Shown piece by piece: positions 7,087 through 16,100 of a stretch of 64,000 bases of DNA; positions within the stretch are counted from its first letter, which is position 1, and each line of letters starts with the position of its first letter. This stretch comes from Betaproteobacteria bacterium (lineage in GTDB: Bacteria > Acidobacteriota > Terriglobia > Acidiferrales > UBA7541): contig CAJCHZ010000048.1 of NCBI GenBank assembly GCA_903970165.1, forward strand, positions 1 to 64,000. Direction: 5' to 3'. Position numbers and translations under genes: made by a program. The notes beneath the pieces were generated by a model. That model did no database searches. It saw nothing but the letters and a program-made list of their open reading frames with translations, and was not told the origin of the DNA.

Positions 7087-9579
7087 ATGGGTGTGCTAGA
7101 GTACCCGGCTCGGATGACTTCTACAAACATAAAACCGGCTTCGGCTCACGCGGAACTTCCACCGACGAAACTGCGGTGGCGCTGTGAGCTTCCGCGGATA
7201 CCGTTTGAGACGACGGCGCAGGCAGAATTGCGTGAAGGATTCATCGGACAAGAGCGAGCGTTGCGGGCGTTGAAAATGGGCGCTGAACTATCGGCGCCTG
7301 GCTATAACGTGTTTGTCTGCGGATTGGCAGGCACGAGCCGCGGCGGAACGATCGCACGCATGATCGAGGATTTGCATCCACCTACAAAATCTTCGCTGGA
7401 TCGGTGCTACGTCAACAATTTCAAAATTCCGGACAGGCCAAGGCTGCTTTCGCTGCCGCGTGGTCAGGCTAACGCGTTCAAGAAGGACATGCAGGCGGGG
7501 ATTGATTTCCTGCGGCGCCGGATACCGCAAGTATTTGAAGGCGAACCGTTCCAGAGACAGAAGGGGAGGATTGTCGAGCGATTTACGGTGCGCGAAAAAG
7601 AGTTGATGGACGATTTCACGCGGCGTATTGCGCGGGAGCAGTTTGCGCTGGGGCACATGCAGGTGGGGGCGGTGGCACTGCCGGAAATTTTTCCAGTGCT
7701 CGAAGGGCAGATGGTGCCGATCGAAGATATTTCGAAGATGGTGCACGAAGGAAAGCTTGAATCGACGGTGGCAGAGGAGATTGAGCGTAAGTATGAGCAA
7801 TTCCGGCAGGAGTTTACGGTCGTTTACCGGAAGACGCTGACGCTATCGCGCGAATTAGCGAGCGAGCTGAGTTATCTGGAGCAGGAAGCGGCGTCGGTGC
7901 TGGTGGATGGAGTGATCGAAGAGCTAAAGGAAAAATATCCGGGGACGGGTGTTTCGGAATATCTCGAAGAAGTGCGGCATCACCTGCTGGACAATCTCGA
8001 TCCTTTTAAAGAGCGCGAAGGCGAGGGCGAGCAGGATGGCGAGACACCGGACGGTTTGCCGAAAATGCCAGGCGCGAGCGGGCCGGAGCGCGATCCGTTC
8101 CGTGTGTACGGCGTGAACGTGATTCTGGCGCACGGCGATGATGAAGGATCCCAGGTGATTTTCGAGACGACGCCGACCTACGCGAATTTGTTTGGGACCA
8201 TTCAGCGCGCTTATGACACGCGCGGCGGGTGGACGAGCGACTTTATGGATTTGCGTGGGGGCTCGCTGCTGCGGGCGGACGGCGGATTTTTGATCATGTA
8301 TTCGATGGAGGCGATTTCGGAAGTCGGAGTATGGCGTGCGCTGAAGCGGACTTTGAATCACAACCGATTGGAAATTCAGCCACTGGAGATGTTTTATCCG
8401 TTCGGCGGCAGCGCGTTGAAGCCGGAAGCGGTGGAGATCAATGTCAAAGTGATTTTGATTGGCGACCGGCAGCTTTACGAGATGCTGTATGAGTACGAAG
8501 AAGATTTTCAGAAAATTTTCAAAGTGCGCGTGGAGTTTGACGAAGAAATGCCGATGAGCGACGGTGTGATTGCGGAGTATGCAGGGCGTTTGCGCACGCT
8601 GTCAGAAAAAGAAGGATTGTCGCCGTTCGACCGCGGAGCGTTTGCGGCGATGCTGGAATACGGAGTGCGGAAAGCGGGGCGGCGAAATAAGGTCACGGCA
8701 CGCTTTGTGGACATTGCTGATTTGGCGCGCGAGGCGCACTACGCGGCGGCCGCTGCCGGTGAGAACGTTGTGCGTGCCGCGCACGTGCGGAATGCGCTGG
8801 CATCGAAAATGGAGCGGCACAACCTGATCGAGACGCGCATCCGTGAAATGATCGAAGAAGGGACGCTGCTTGTTGATGTGTCGGGCGAGCGCGTCGGACA
8901 GGTGAATGGATTAAGCGTACTGGAAATTGGGGGATATTCGTTTGGGAAGCCGGTGCGAATAACGGCGTCGGCGGCACTCGGCAAGGCGGGCATTATCAAC
9001 ATCGAGCGTGAAGCGAATTTGAGCGGGCGCTTTCACGACAAGGGCGTGCACATTATTTCGGGTTATTTGCGGGGTTTGTTTGCGCAGGACAAGCCATTGT
9101 CGCTGGCGGCCAGCATTTGCTTCGAGCAATCGTATTCGGGGGTGGATGGGGATAGCGCGAGTTCGACGGAAATTTATGCGCTGGCTTCGGCGCTTTCCGG
9201 AATTCCGCTGAGGCAGGATATTGCCGTGACGGGTTCGATGAATCAGCAGGGGGATATTCAAGCGATTGGCGGGATCAACGAGAAGATTGAGGGATTTTTT
9301 GATGTTTGCAAGATTAAGGGATTGACGGGGACTCAGGGCGTGGTTATGCCAGCATCGAATGTTGAGGATCTGATGCTGCGAGAGGATGTGCTGGATGCGG
9401 TGGCGGCGGGGAAATTTCATATTTGGCCAGTGAGCCGAGTGGAGCAGGGGATTGAGATTTTGACGAGAACTGCCGCGGGCGGGCGAAATGGGGATGGGTC
9501 GTTTGAGCCAGGGACCGTGTTTGCGTTGATGAATGATAAATTGAGCGAGATGGCCAAGACTTTGAAGCAGTTTGAGTGA
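7087..9579 (+). CDS. Lon-related ATP-dependent protease (AAA_32/LonB-like)
   Basis: An 830-residue cytoplasmic protease of the Lon-related family that lacks the Lon N-domain. The C-terminal S16 protease domain carries the Ser-Lys dyad: Ser690 in DGDSASS and Lys733 in GGINEKIEGF, 43 residues apart as in E. coli Lon. The AAA part starts near residue 40; its phosphate-loop position reads GLAGTSRGGT, without the classical Walker Lys, which I believe is common in this family. A long helical insert (~160-290) separates the nucleotide-binding parts. The start is uncertain: ATG 7087 or ATG 7114 (MTSTNIK). It is a single gene, perhaps for protein quality control. Confidence 0.85.
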   Translation: MGVLEYPARMTSTNIKPASAHAELPPTKLRWRCELPRIPFETTAQAELREGFIGQERALRALKMGAELSAPGYNVFVCGLAGTSRGGTIARMIEDLHPPTKSSLDRCYVNNFKIPDRPRLLSLPRGQANAFKKDMQAGIDFLRRRIPQVFEGEPFQRQKGRIVERFTVREKELMDDFTRRIAREQFALGHMQVGAVALPEIFPVLEGQMVPIEDISKMVHEGKLESTVAEEIERKYEQFRQEFTVVYRKTLTLSRELASELSYLEQEAASVLVDGVIEELKEKYPGTGVSEYLEEVRHHLLDNLDPFKEREGEGEQDGETPDGLPKMPGASGPERDPFRVYGVNVILAHGDDEGSQVIFETTPTYANLFGTIQRAYDTRGGWTSDFMDLRGGSLLRADGGFLIMYSMEAISEVGVWRALKRTLNHNRLEIQPLEMFYPFGGSALKPEAVEINVKVILIGDRQLYEMLYEYEEDFQKIFKVRVEFDEEMPMSDGVIAEYAGRLRTLSEKEGLSPFDRGAFAAMLEYGVRKAGRRNKVTARFVDIADLAREAHYAAAAAGENVVRAAHVRNALASKMERHNLIETRIREMIEEGTLLVDVSGERVGQVNGLSVLEIGGYSFGKPVRITASAALGKAGIINIEREANLSGRFHDKGVHIISGYLRGLFAQDKPLSLAASICFEQSYSGVDGDSASSTEIYALASALSGIPLRQDIAVTGSMNQQGDIQAIGGINEKIEGFFDVCKIKGLTGTQGVVMPASNVEDLMLREDVLDAVAAGKFHIWPVSRVEQGIEILTRTAAGGRNGDGSFEPGTVFALMNDKLSEMAKTLKQFE

Positions 9580-9636
9580 TTGTCCTTCGGCGATTCCTTT
9601 CAAAAGAAGAAAAAGACACAGATAAGAGCGTCCGTG

Positions 9637-10641
9637 CTACTGCGGCGCTATGTACCCATTGCGATGGTCTACGCGGAGAGTGCTTGCGTCTGGCTGATTT
9701 GCGACGCGGATGTCGATTAGGTGCTGCCTTCCATCATGTGAGGGTGGAATGAAGCCCAGGCTGTATTCATGGCGGATGAGCTGGGCGATTTCGTCGAAAA
9801 CATCGGAGAAATCCTTTGTGGATGTGGGGAAGTAGGAGCGGCCTCCGGACGCTACGGCCAGGGCCGACAGTTCCTGGTCGGCTTGCGTCAGGACTTGGGA
9901 GTTGAACTGGACTTTGTCCGTGGCAGGAGGATTTTTCTTCTGGGATTTGTTTTGCGGCTCTTGCGGCGTGCGCAAGCCTACAGCCAGAGAGATGGCCAGG
10001 ACTCGCACATCGGATCTTTTCAAGCGGGCCAGGAGAATTTGCAGAGCATCGGTGGGTGATGTGTCCACTCCGGTGGAGAGAAGGACGAGCGATTTCTTTC
10101 CGGGAATTTTGGCAAGCCAATCCAGAACTTTTGTAACGCTGGATGCCAGGTTCAGCTGGCCAAAGCCGACGTTGAAGCGCAACTGATCCAGGGAGCCGGC
10201 CGCAGCGCGTTTGTCCGGTGTGAAGTCGAGGATGCCTTCCGCGGTTTGGTCGTAGCGGACTACAGCGACGCGGTCGCCGGGGGAAAGACCTTCAAGCAGT
10301 GCATGAACGGCGCGAAGATGGCCGCCCTCGAGAAAGTAAACAGAGGGACCGGCTTCCACCAGAAGCAAAACCTGGCCAGGCTCGTCGATGCTGAGGAAAT
10401 CGGTGATGGGCTGTTCGACGCCGTCGTCGAAAATGCGGAAGTCCTGGCGATGAAGACCTCCGACAAAGCGGCCGTGTGGATCGGTGACGACCACTCCTAC
10501 ATTGACGCGGTCCACGCTGACGCGAATGTTGGGCGGATTTTGATCAGGCTGCTGCGGAAAACCCCATGGAGTAACCGCGAGGAGGCAAAAGAGCAAAGGG
10601 GCCGCGCGTCGCGAGGAAAGAAGCATTGCCGGAAATCGCAT
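9637..10641 (-). CDS. VWFA-related secreted protein, acidobacterial type
   Basis: The 334-residue product has an N-terminal signal peptide (hydrophobic residues ~14-28). An N-terminal beta domain follows (VSVDRVNVGVVVTDPHGRFV, then LHRQDFRIFDDGVEQ), and then a von Willebrand A fold (~95-300). This two-part arrangement matches the VWFA-related family that is strongly expanded in Acidobacteria. The MIDAS-like metal site is poorly preserved: where DxSxS is expected the sequence reads VEAGPSVYF, so metal binding is doubtful. It is probably periplasmic or extracellular and adhesive; its partner is unknown. It is separated from the upstream same-strand gene by a strong terminator. Confidence 0.8.
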   Translation of the reverse strand: MRFPAMLLSSRRAAPLLFCLLAVTPWGFPQQPDQNPPNIRVSVDRVNVGVVVTDPHGRFVGGLHRQDFRIFDDGVEQPITDFLSIDEPGQVLLLVEAGPSVYFLEGGHLRAVHALLEGLSPGDRVAVVRYDQTAEGILDFTPDKRAAAGSLDQLRFNVGFGQLNLASSVTKVLDWLAKIPGKKSLVLLSTGVDTSPTDALQILLARLKRSDVRVLAISLAVGLRTPQEPQNKSQKKNPPATDKVQFNSQVLTQADQELSALAVASGGRSYFPTSTKDFSDVFDEIAQLIRHEYSLGFIPPSHDGRQHLIDIRVANQPDASTLRVDHRNGYIAPQ

Positions 10642-10666
10642 CGTAGACCGGAGGGCAAAAAGACAG

Positions 10667-10710
10667 AAGCCCTGTTCTGCGCAGAGTTTCCGGAAGGCAG
10701 AACAGGGCTT
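10667..10710 (-). terminator. Rho-independent terminator for the coiled-coil membrane protein gene
   Basis: 14-bp perfect arms AAGCCCTGTTCTGC (10667-10680) and GCAGAACAGGGCTT (10697-10710). On the minus strand the hairpin is followed by CTGTCTTTTT. It sits between two same-strand genes, so the VWFA gene needs its own promoter. Confidence 0.85.
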
Positions 10711-10730
10711 GAAAAGGTTTCGATTGATCT

Positions 10731-11639
10731 TTAGCTTGGCTTTGTCGGAGCGGCCGCAGGCGTAGCCGCGGGAGCCGCCGTGGGGGCAGCACTTGCTCCC
10801 ACATCCTTTGGAGTAGAAAGGTACCCGGTGACCTGGTTCTTGCCTACATCGAACACTACCATCTCGTAGGGAGCCATTCGGGAACCGCCTTTGACGTAAA
10901 ACTGCACGGGCTCGCCGGCGGTCTTGTCTCTCTTTTCGATGGTGCGATCGTCCACGAGAACGGTCATCGTATACTTGGCTTTCTTGGGGTCCGTCTTGGT
11001 GAGATTGAGTTGTGTGGGTCCCACTTTTTGGGCGGTCTTTGCTTTCGTGACCGTGAACTCGTAGTAGTTGCGGTCGCCGCGGCGCTTCAATTCCTCCAAG
11101 TCGTCGTGGTTGCGGGCGATGAGGCCGCTCATGACGCCCATATCGCCGGTGGCTCGTTCAAGCTTGCCCTTCGTCGTTTCGAGGTCCGTCTTGGTGGCTT
11201 CGATGTCTTTCTTGGCGCCGCCGACTTCATTCGCTACAGCACCAATCTGTTCCTGACTTTCCTTTTTGACTTGTGACAACTGGGCTGCGAGCCTCTGGTC
11301 CGATTCGACCTGCTCTTTGCGGATGGACTCGGCGCGGCTCTTGGCTTGGGCCAGTTCCGCGACGGTCATGCCCATTTTTTGTTCGGTGACTTCAATGTGT
11401 CCCTTCAAATCGGCGAGGCGCGCGTTGGCCTGCTCGAGCTGCGCGGTAAGGACTTTGTTTTGTTCCTGCTCCTTGGCGAGGCTTTGGTCCAGCCGGGTAA
11501 TCCCGGAGTAGCCGACATAGCCGAGCGCGGCCATGGCGACGAAAAGCAATACAAAGATTACCGGGATCCAGCGCGGCGTCCCCGTAGCTTCATAGCGGTA
11601 GGACTCTTCCGGACTCGGCACATTTGGAGAAATGCTCAT
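10731..11639 (-). CDS. Membrane-anchored coiled-coil protein, unknown function
   Basis: The 302-residue product has a cytoplasmic N-terminus of ~23 residues, one membrane helix (~25-47), then a long heptad-like coiled coil (~50-190) rich in Glu/Lys/Ala/Gln. A compact beta-rich C-terminal domain (~195-275) follows, and then an Ala/Pro tail. This layout suggests an envelope scaffold or spacer, but no family is recognised. A 44-base hairpin terminator lies immediately downstream. It may share an upstream regulatory region with nothing else, since QueF ends 83 bases upstream on the same strand. Confidence 0.65.
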   Translation of the reverse strand: MSISPNVPSPEESYRYEATGTPRWIPVIFVLLFVAMAALGYVGYSGITRLDQSLAKEQEQNKVLTAQLEQANARLADLKGHIEVTEQKMGMTVAELAQAKSRAESIRKEQVESDQRLAAQLSQVKKESQEQIGAVANEVGGAKKDIEATKTDLETTKGKLERATGDMGVMSGLIARNHDDLEELKRRGDRNYYEFTVTKAKTAQKVGPTQLNLTKTDPKKAKYTMTVLVDDRTIEKRDKTAGEPVQFYVKGGSRMAPYEMVVFDVGKNQVTGYLSTPKDVGASAAPTAAPAATPAAAPTKPS

Positions 11640-11722
11640 TCCCCCTCCTCAATCGTGGCTCCGACGCGGCCGCCGGATGCCGATGAAATTATCACCTGCA
11701 AGACCTGCGATGTCTAGAGTCC

Positions 11723-12160
11723 TCAGTGAGATGTACTCCGACCCTTGCGGGGTTTGCTCTTTCTAGGGATGTCCGGGGACAGCCTGGGCCAGCGAGCGAA
11801 AATGGAAGTGGTCAAACCGCCGCGCGGGGTGAATTCGCCCTTCACGACGCACCACTCCGGACGAATCGCTTCGACGATATCCCCGAGGATTTTGTTCACA
11901 GCGTTTTCATAGAAAATTCCCAGATCGCGATAAGCCAGGAGATACATCTTGAGAGCCTTCAGTTCGATGCAGTCCTTCCGGGGCATATATTGGATGGTGA
12001 TGGTGCCGTAGTCGGGCAGCCCTGTTTTGGGGCATACCGAAGTGTACTCCGGGTAGCGCGTGGTAATGAGGTAGCCGGGGAACTGGTTGGGCCAGGTATC
12101 GAGCTTAGGCAATTTTGCCTGGATGCCTGCGCGTGCGTGATCTGATGTGTAATCTGCCAT
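11723..12160 (-). CDS. queF: NADPH-dependent 7-cyano-7-deazaguanine reductase
   Basis: Catalyses reduction of preQ0 to preQ1 in queuosine biosynthesis, in the cytoplasm. The 145-residue short (type I, B. subtilis-like) form is seen from ATG 12160; a possible upstream start at 12190 adds ten unlikely residues. Key residues are visible: the nucleophile Cys43 in TSVCPKTG, the Asp50 partner in GLPDYG, the QueF motif ELKALKMYL (Glu66) and YRDLGIFYE (Glu85). No other queuosine genes are adjacent, and I found no preQ1 riboswitch in the short leader. A divergent zinc-ribbon gene starts 100 bases upstream. Confidence 0.95.
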   Translation of the reverse strand: MADYTSDHARAGIQAKLPKLDTWPNQFPGYLITTRYPEYTSVCPKTGLPDYGTITIQYMPRKDCIELKALKMYLLAYRDLGIFYENAVNKILGDIVEAIRPEWCVVKGEFTPRGGLTTSIFARWPRLSPDIPRKSKPRKGRSTSH

Positions 12161-12259
12161 GACGCCCCTATTGTACCTTGACTTATACACAACTGCCTCT
12201 TGCCGAAAATGCGCTCATCGCCTATTCTCAGCAGAAGAGGCCCCTCCAAAAAGCGTTCG

Positions 12260-12622
12260 ATGAACTGCCCAGCATGTCATGCCGCGGATTGCCGCCGGTC
12301 GAGGCGGCGCTCGATCTCTGATTACTTTCTTGGCGTCGGGGGTGTGCTTCCGTGGCGATGCAAAAAGTGTGAAACGCGTTTTCACGCGAGGCCTTTTCCG
12401 CTGCGGCATCTTTTGTACGCGCGCTGCGGCGTTTGCGGGAACCCCGATCTCGAACAGGTTCCGCCTGAGAGAGTGTCGGGGATGGGATCCAGCACTGGAC
12501 GATTGCTGGGATTGCAAGCGTTACGGTGCGCCCCGTGCCGGCACAGTTTTTTCTCACTGAGGCAGCAATTGCCGGCGGAGCATATGGCGTCGGCGATGGA
12601 AGATTCGGCAGCAAAATACTAA
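12260..12622 (+). CDS. Zinc-ribbon-like small protein preceding the exopolysaccharide operon
   Basis: The 120-residue protein has two treble-clef or ribbon-like Cys sets: CPACHAADC with WRCKKCETRF in the N-terminal half, and CGVCGNPDL with RCAPCRHSFFS in the C-terminal half. These are likely Zn2+ sites. Between them is a basic RRSRRR stretch, so contact with nucleic acid or acidic partners is possible. The ATG at 12260 fits the start of the first Cys motif; the frame is open back to a TTG at 12200. It lies 150 bases upstream of the exopolysaccharide operon on the same strand, across a GTAC-rich region, so a regulatory role is conceivable but not shown. Confidence 0.6.
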   Translation: MNCPACHAADCRRSRRRSISDYFLGVGGVLPWRCKKCETRFHARPFPLRHLLYARCGVCGNPDLEQVPPERVSGMGSSTGRLLGLQALRCAPCRHSFFSLRQQLPAEHMASAMEDSAAKY

Positions 12623-12772
12623 TTTAGTACCAACGCGGTCCCACCACTGGCGGTACTAGCCCGGAACTACGCGGTACCTAACTCCCCGTACCCTTTGCAG
12701 CCTGTCCCACCTTCCCTGCTCCTACTAATCTTTTACACAACGGGCCACAAGGGGCCACAAGGGGAGGAGTCC
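12623..12772 (+). promoter_or_regulatory. GTAC-rich leader of the exopolysaccharide operon
   Basis: No gene fits here. The stretch has repeated GTAC cores: AGTACC at 12626, GGTACT at 12652, GGTACC at 12673 and CGTACC at 12686. GGTACTAG-N3-GGAAC (12652-12667) recurs with the same spacing at 27522-27537 before the RiPP operon. AGTACC (12626) and GGTACT (12652) form an inverted pair. Two direct copies of GGGCCACAAG lie at ~12743-12762, followed by the ribosome-binding site GGGGAGGAG. No clear sigma-70 or sigma-54 promoter was found. I infer an operator region. Confidence 0.4.
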
Positions 12773-13156
12773 ATGGAAACGAGCATCCGCGTGCTGGTAG
12801 CCAACCGTCCCCGATTGTTGCGCGAACTGGTTCTTTCGACGCTTTCCGAGCAAGTGGGGATCAGCATCGTTGGAGAAGCAGAGAACGAAAAAGATGTGCC
12901 TTCCATGGTGGCAGAGACCCGGCCTGATTTTCTTTTGATTGCGCTGGACGAATCGCGGCGCCGCCCTCCGCTGTGCGACCAGCTGCTACGCAAATTTCCG
13001 AGTCTGAAAATCATTGCGGTAGCTCCGAATACGAATGCCGGGGTTTTCTACTGGGCGTCGCTCGAAATTCATTCGAGCACCCTGGAAGCGAGCGAGGAAG
13101 GTTTGCTGGAGGTCATGCGGGGCAATTCGACAGGAATGAGGGGAGGAGTAGCGTGA
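12773..13156 (+). CDS. Degenerate receiver-like domain protein, first gene of the exopolysaccharide operon
   Basis: The 127-residue product has the alternating pattern of a receiver domain: IRVLVANRPRLLRELV, PDFLLIALDES, LKIIAVAPN. Asp59 lies near the phosphoacceptor position. The acidic pocket of strand 1 is replaced (VLVANRP), and the distal Lys and switch residues are not evident, so normal phosphorylation is doubtful. It has a strong ribosome-binding site (GGGGAGGAG) and its stop overlaps the GTG of the export gene (GTGA), so the two are translationally coupled. Its position suggests a dedicated regulator or adaptor of exopolysaccharide export. A weak flavodoxin-like fold of another family is an alternative. 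Confidence 0.6.
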   Translation: METSIRVLVANRPRLLRELVLSTLSEQVGISIVGEAENEKDVPSMVAETRPDFLLIALDESRRRPPLCDQLLRKFPSLKIIAVAPNTNAGVFYWASLEIHSSTLEASEEGLLEVMRGNSTGMRGGVA

Positions 13157-16100
13157 AGCGGAGGACTTCATTCATAAAGCCGGCCTGGAACTGGGTAGGA
13201 CAAGAGGCGAAACGGTTCTTCCTCTTCAGTTTGTTCCTTTGCTCGATGGGACGGAGTGGCGCGCTGGCGCAGAGCCCCGCTACCGGAAGCGAGCCGACTG
13301 CGGGTCCAGAAGTGAAAAGACCGGCGCCGCAGACGGCCGGGAAGTATGCTCCGCGGATTTCACGGGACATTGTTTCCGACAATATGGACCGAGTCGCAGC
13401 AAACGCAGATCAGATCCTGGAGTTGCTGAACAAAGATCCAGGACTGCGGGTGGAGTTCAAGCGGCTTCTGGCACAGGATGCGGGAGCGAGCGGCCAGCTT
13501 CTCGATGAATCCGACCTATGGGATACGGCGGTTACGGAGAGATTGAAGGAGGATTTGCATGCGCGCGTGCTGGCCACGCGCCTTCTGCAACGTTACGGAT
13601 ATCTGCTGCCGAAAGTGAATCCAGATTCCGAGTTGGCGGCGGAGCATAAGCTCGTTTTGCAAGACCGGGCGTACAGAATCGCGCGCGTGGCGGAGGGGGA
13701 CAGCACGGCACGCGAGTATCCGCCCGTGGAGCAAACGTCGGGGTGTGATCCGCGCCGTTCATCCGATTGCGAATCTCCCAGCAGCGAATGGAATCCCAAT
13801 TACCCTCCCGTGGAGAGCGAGGGATCGGGGAATCGTCCCGCGGAGCAAACCAATCCATACGAAACCTATCCGGGCACGCCATCGCGAATCGACGGAACGC
13901 AATCGCAAAGCGTATGGCGCGCTGATCTTTCCGCGTCGGATACGGGCGAGCCCATGCTTGTATCGCAGCCGCAATGGAGCCCTGACGAGCCGGGCGGTTC
14001 GACAAATTCAAGAGGGAAGCGCGGCTCGCTGCAAAGCGAAGGTGTGGGCACGACTCCGCCTCTCCCAAGTGAATTTGCACCGTCCTCCGGAGCATCGGCA
14101 CCGCCGATGACGTTGGAGACGGGCGTGCCGATGCGCACGAACCGCAATAATACGGAACGCAAGGCTCCCAACAACAGGTCTGCGGACTTTGCCGCTGCGG
14201 CGCTTGAGCCTGTTCGCATGGTGCACCGGCCGAATCCGTATGCCGACGCGCCGTCGCTCTATGACTTGTATGTGCAGGCTTCGGCGTCGTCCAGGCGCGC
14301 GGAACGTTTTGGCCTGGATGTTTTTCGCCGGGGAGTGGCAAACACGGACACGTTGCCCATGGATCTCCCCGTGGGGCCAGACTATGTAGTCGGGCCGGGC
14401 GACGGCCTCTCGATCGATTTGTGGGGAGGAGTCTCGCAAAGACTTTTCCGGACCGTGGATCGCGAAGGGCGTTTGGTGCTGCCAGAGGCCGGGCCTTTGC
14501 TGGTTTCCGGAAAATCGCTCGGGGAAGTGCAGGAATCCGTGCAGCGTGTGCTGCGGACGCAGTTTCGCGACGTTTCCGCCGATGTGTCTTTGCTTCGCCT
14601 GCGCACGGTGCGTGTGTATGTTGTGGGGGAAGTGCCCGCGCCCGGAGCTTACGACGTCAGCTCGCTTTCGACGCCTTTGAACGCACTGTTCGCCGCGGGA
14701 GGAGTGACGCCTCGCGGATCTTTGCGGCATCTCGAGCACTACCGCGGGAAAACGCTGCTGGAGGAAGTGGACGCCTACGATCTTCTGCTGCACGGCATTC
14801 GAGGCGATTTGAAGCGCCTCGAAAACGGCGATACGTTGCGCGTGCCTCCGCTAGGTGCGGTTGTGACGGTCGAAGGAATGGTGCGCCGGCCCGCTATTTA
14901 CGAGCTCGCGGGAGAAAAGAACCTCGACGAAGTGCTGGAGCTTGCAGGAGGGATCCTGCCTGCGGCGGCGCTGCGGCAGATTGAAGTGCAGCGCACGGAA
15001 GCGCACGAAAAACGCACTATGCTGAGCCTGGACGCAGGCGAAATCAGCGACAGGGAAGCATTGCGAGCGGCGTTTGAAAGATTTCAGATTCAGGATGGCG
15101 ATGAAGTCCACATTTTTCCCATCGCGCCGTACAACAGCGCGAGCGTGTACCTCGAAGGGCACGTACTGCGTCCAGGACGCTATTCGTTTCGCGACGGGAT
15201 GCGGCTGACGGACCTGGTGGGTTCGTACAAAGAACTTCTGCCCGAACCCGCAGAGCGCTACGCGGAGATTGTGCGCATCGCAGCGCCGGATAACCGGCCC
15301 GTGGTGGAGAGTTTCAACCTCGCGGCGGCGTTCGCCCATCCGGAAAGGGCGCCCAAGCTCGAGCCTCTCGATACCGTGCGCATTTTTGGGCGCTACGACC
15401 TGGAAGCTGCGCCGGAATTCACCGTGGACGGCGAAGTGCGCGCTCCGGGACGTTATCGCGCTTCGGGACAGGAACATCTGCGTGACGCAATTTATCAGGC
15501 CGGGGGTACGACCAGCGAAAGCTGGCTAGACTCCGCGCAACTCTTCCGCGCCATGGCCGATGGTACGAGCAAAGTGTTCAGCATTTCGCTCCGCGAAGCG
15601 CTGGCAGGCGATCCACTGAACAACATTCTGGTTGAGTCGAATGACCGCATTCTGGTTCACCGCCAACCCGAACGAGTGAATCCCGCGAGCGTTTACGTGC
15701 GCGGAGAGGTCGGCCGCCCGGGCCGTTACCCGCTCGCGTCGAATATGAAGATTTCCGAGCTGGTGCTTTCCGCGGGCGGGTTGCTGCGAAGTTCCAATCC
15801 GGCGAGCGCGGACCTTGTGCATTACGAAGTAACGGTTGGGATGGCATCAGCAAAGCCTTCCGGAGAGCAGACAGTGAATCTGGCGAACGCGCTGGCGGGT
15901 GATTCAGCTGAGGATGTCGTGCTGCGCGATGGCGATGTGCTGACGGTGCCGCAACAAACGCGCTGGAAAGATATCGGCGCGACGGTGACGCTGCGAGGCG
16001 AAGTCGCCAAGCCGGGAGTATACGGAATCGAGCCGGGAGAGCGGCTGAGTTCGCTGCTCAAGCGCGCGGGAGGGCTGCTGACGACCGCTTATCCGCAGGC

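Noticed and set aside
7200..7400. Missing Walker Lys in the Lon-related protease as a sign of inactivation.
   Set aside because: I believe this family often lacks it, and the Ser-Lys protease dyad is intact.
12973..13152. Upstream extension of the export-protein frame inside the receiver-like gene.
   Set aside because: The GTGA overlap at 13153 and the signal peptide after it give a better start.
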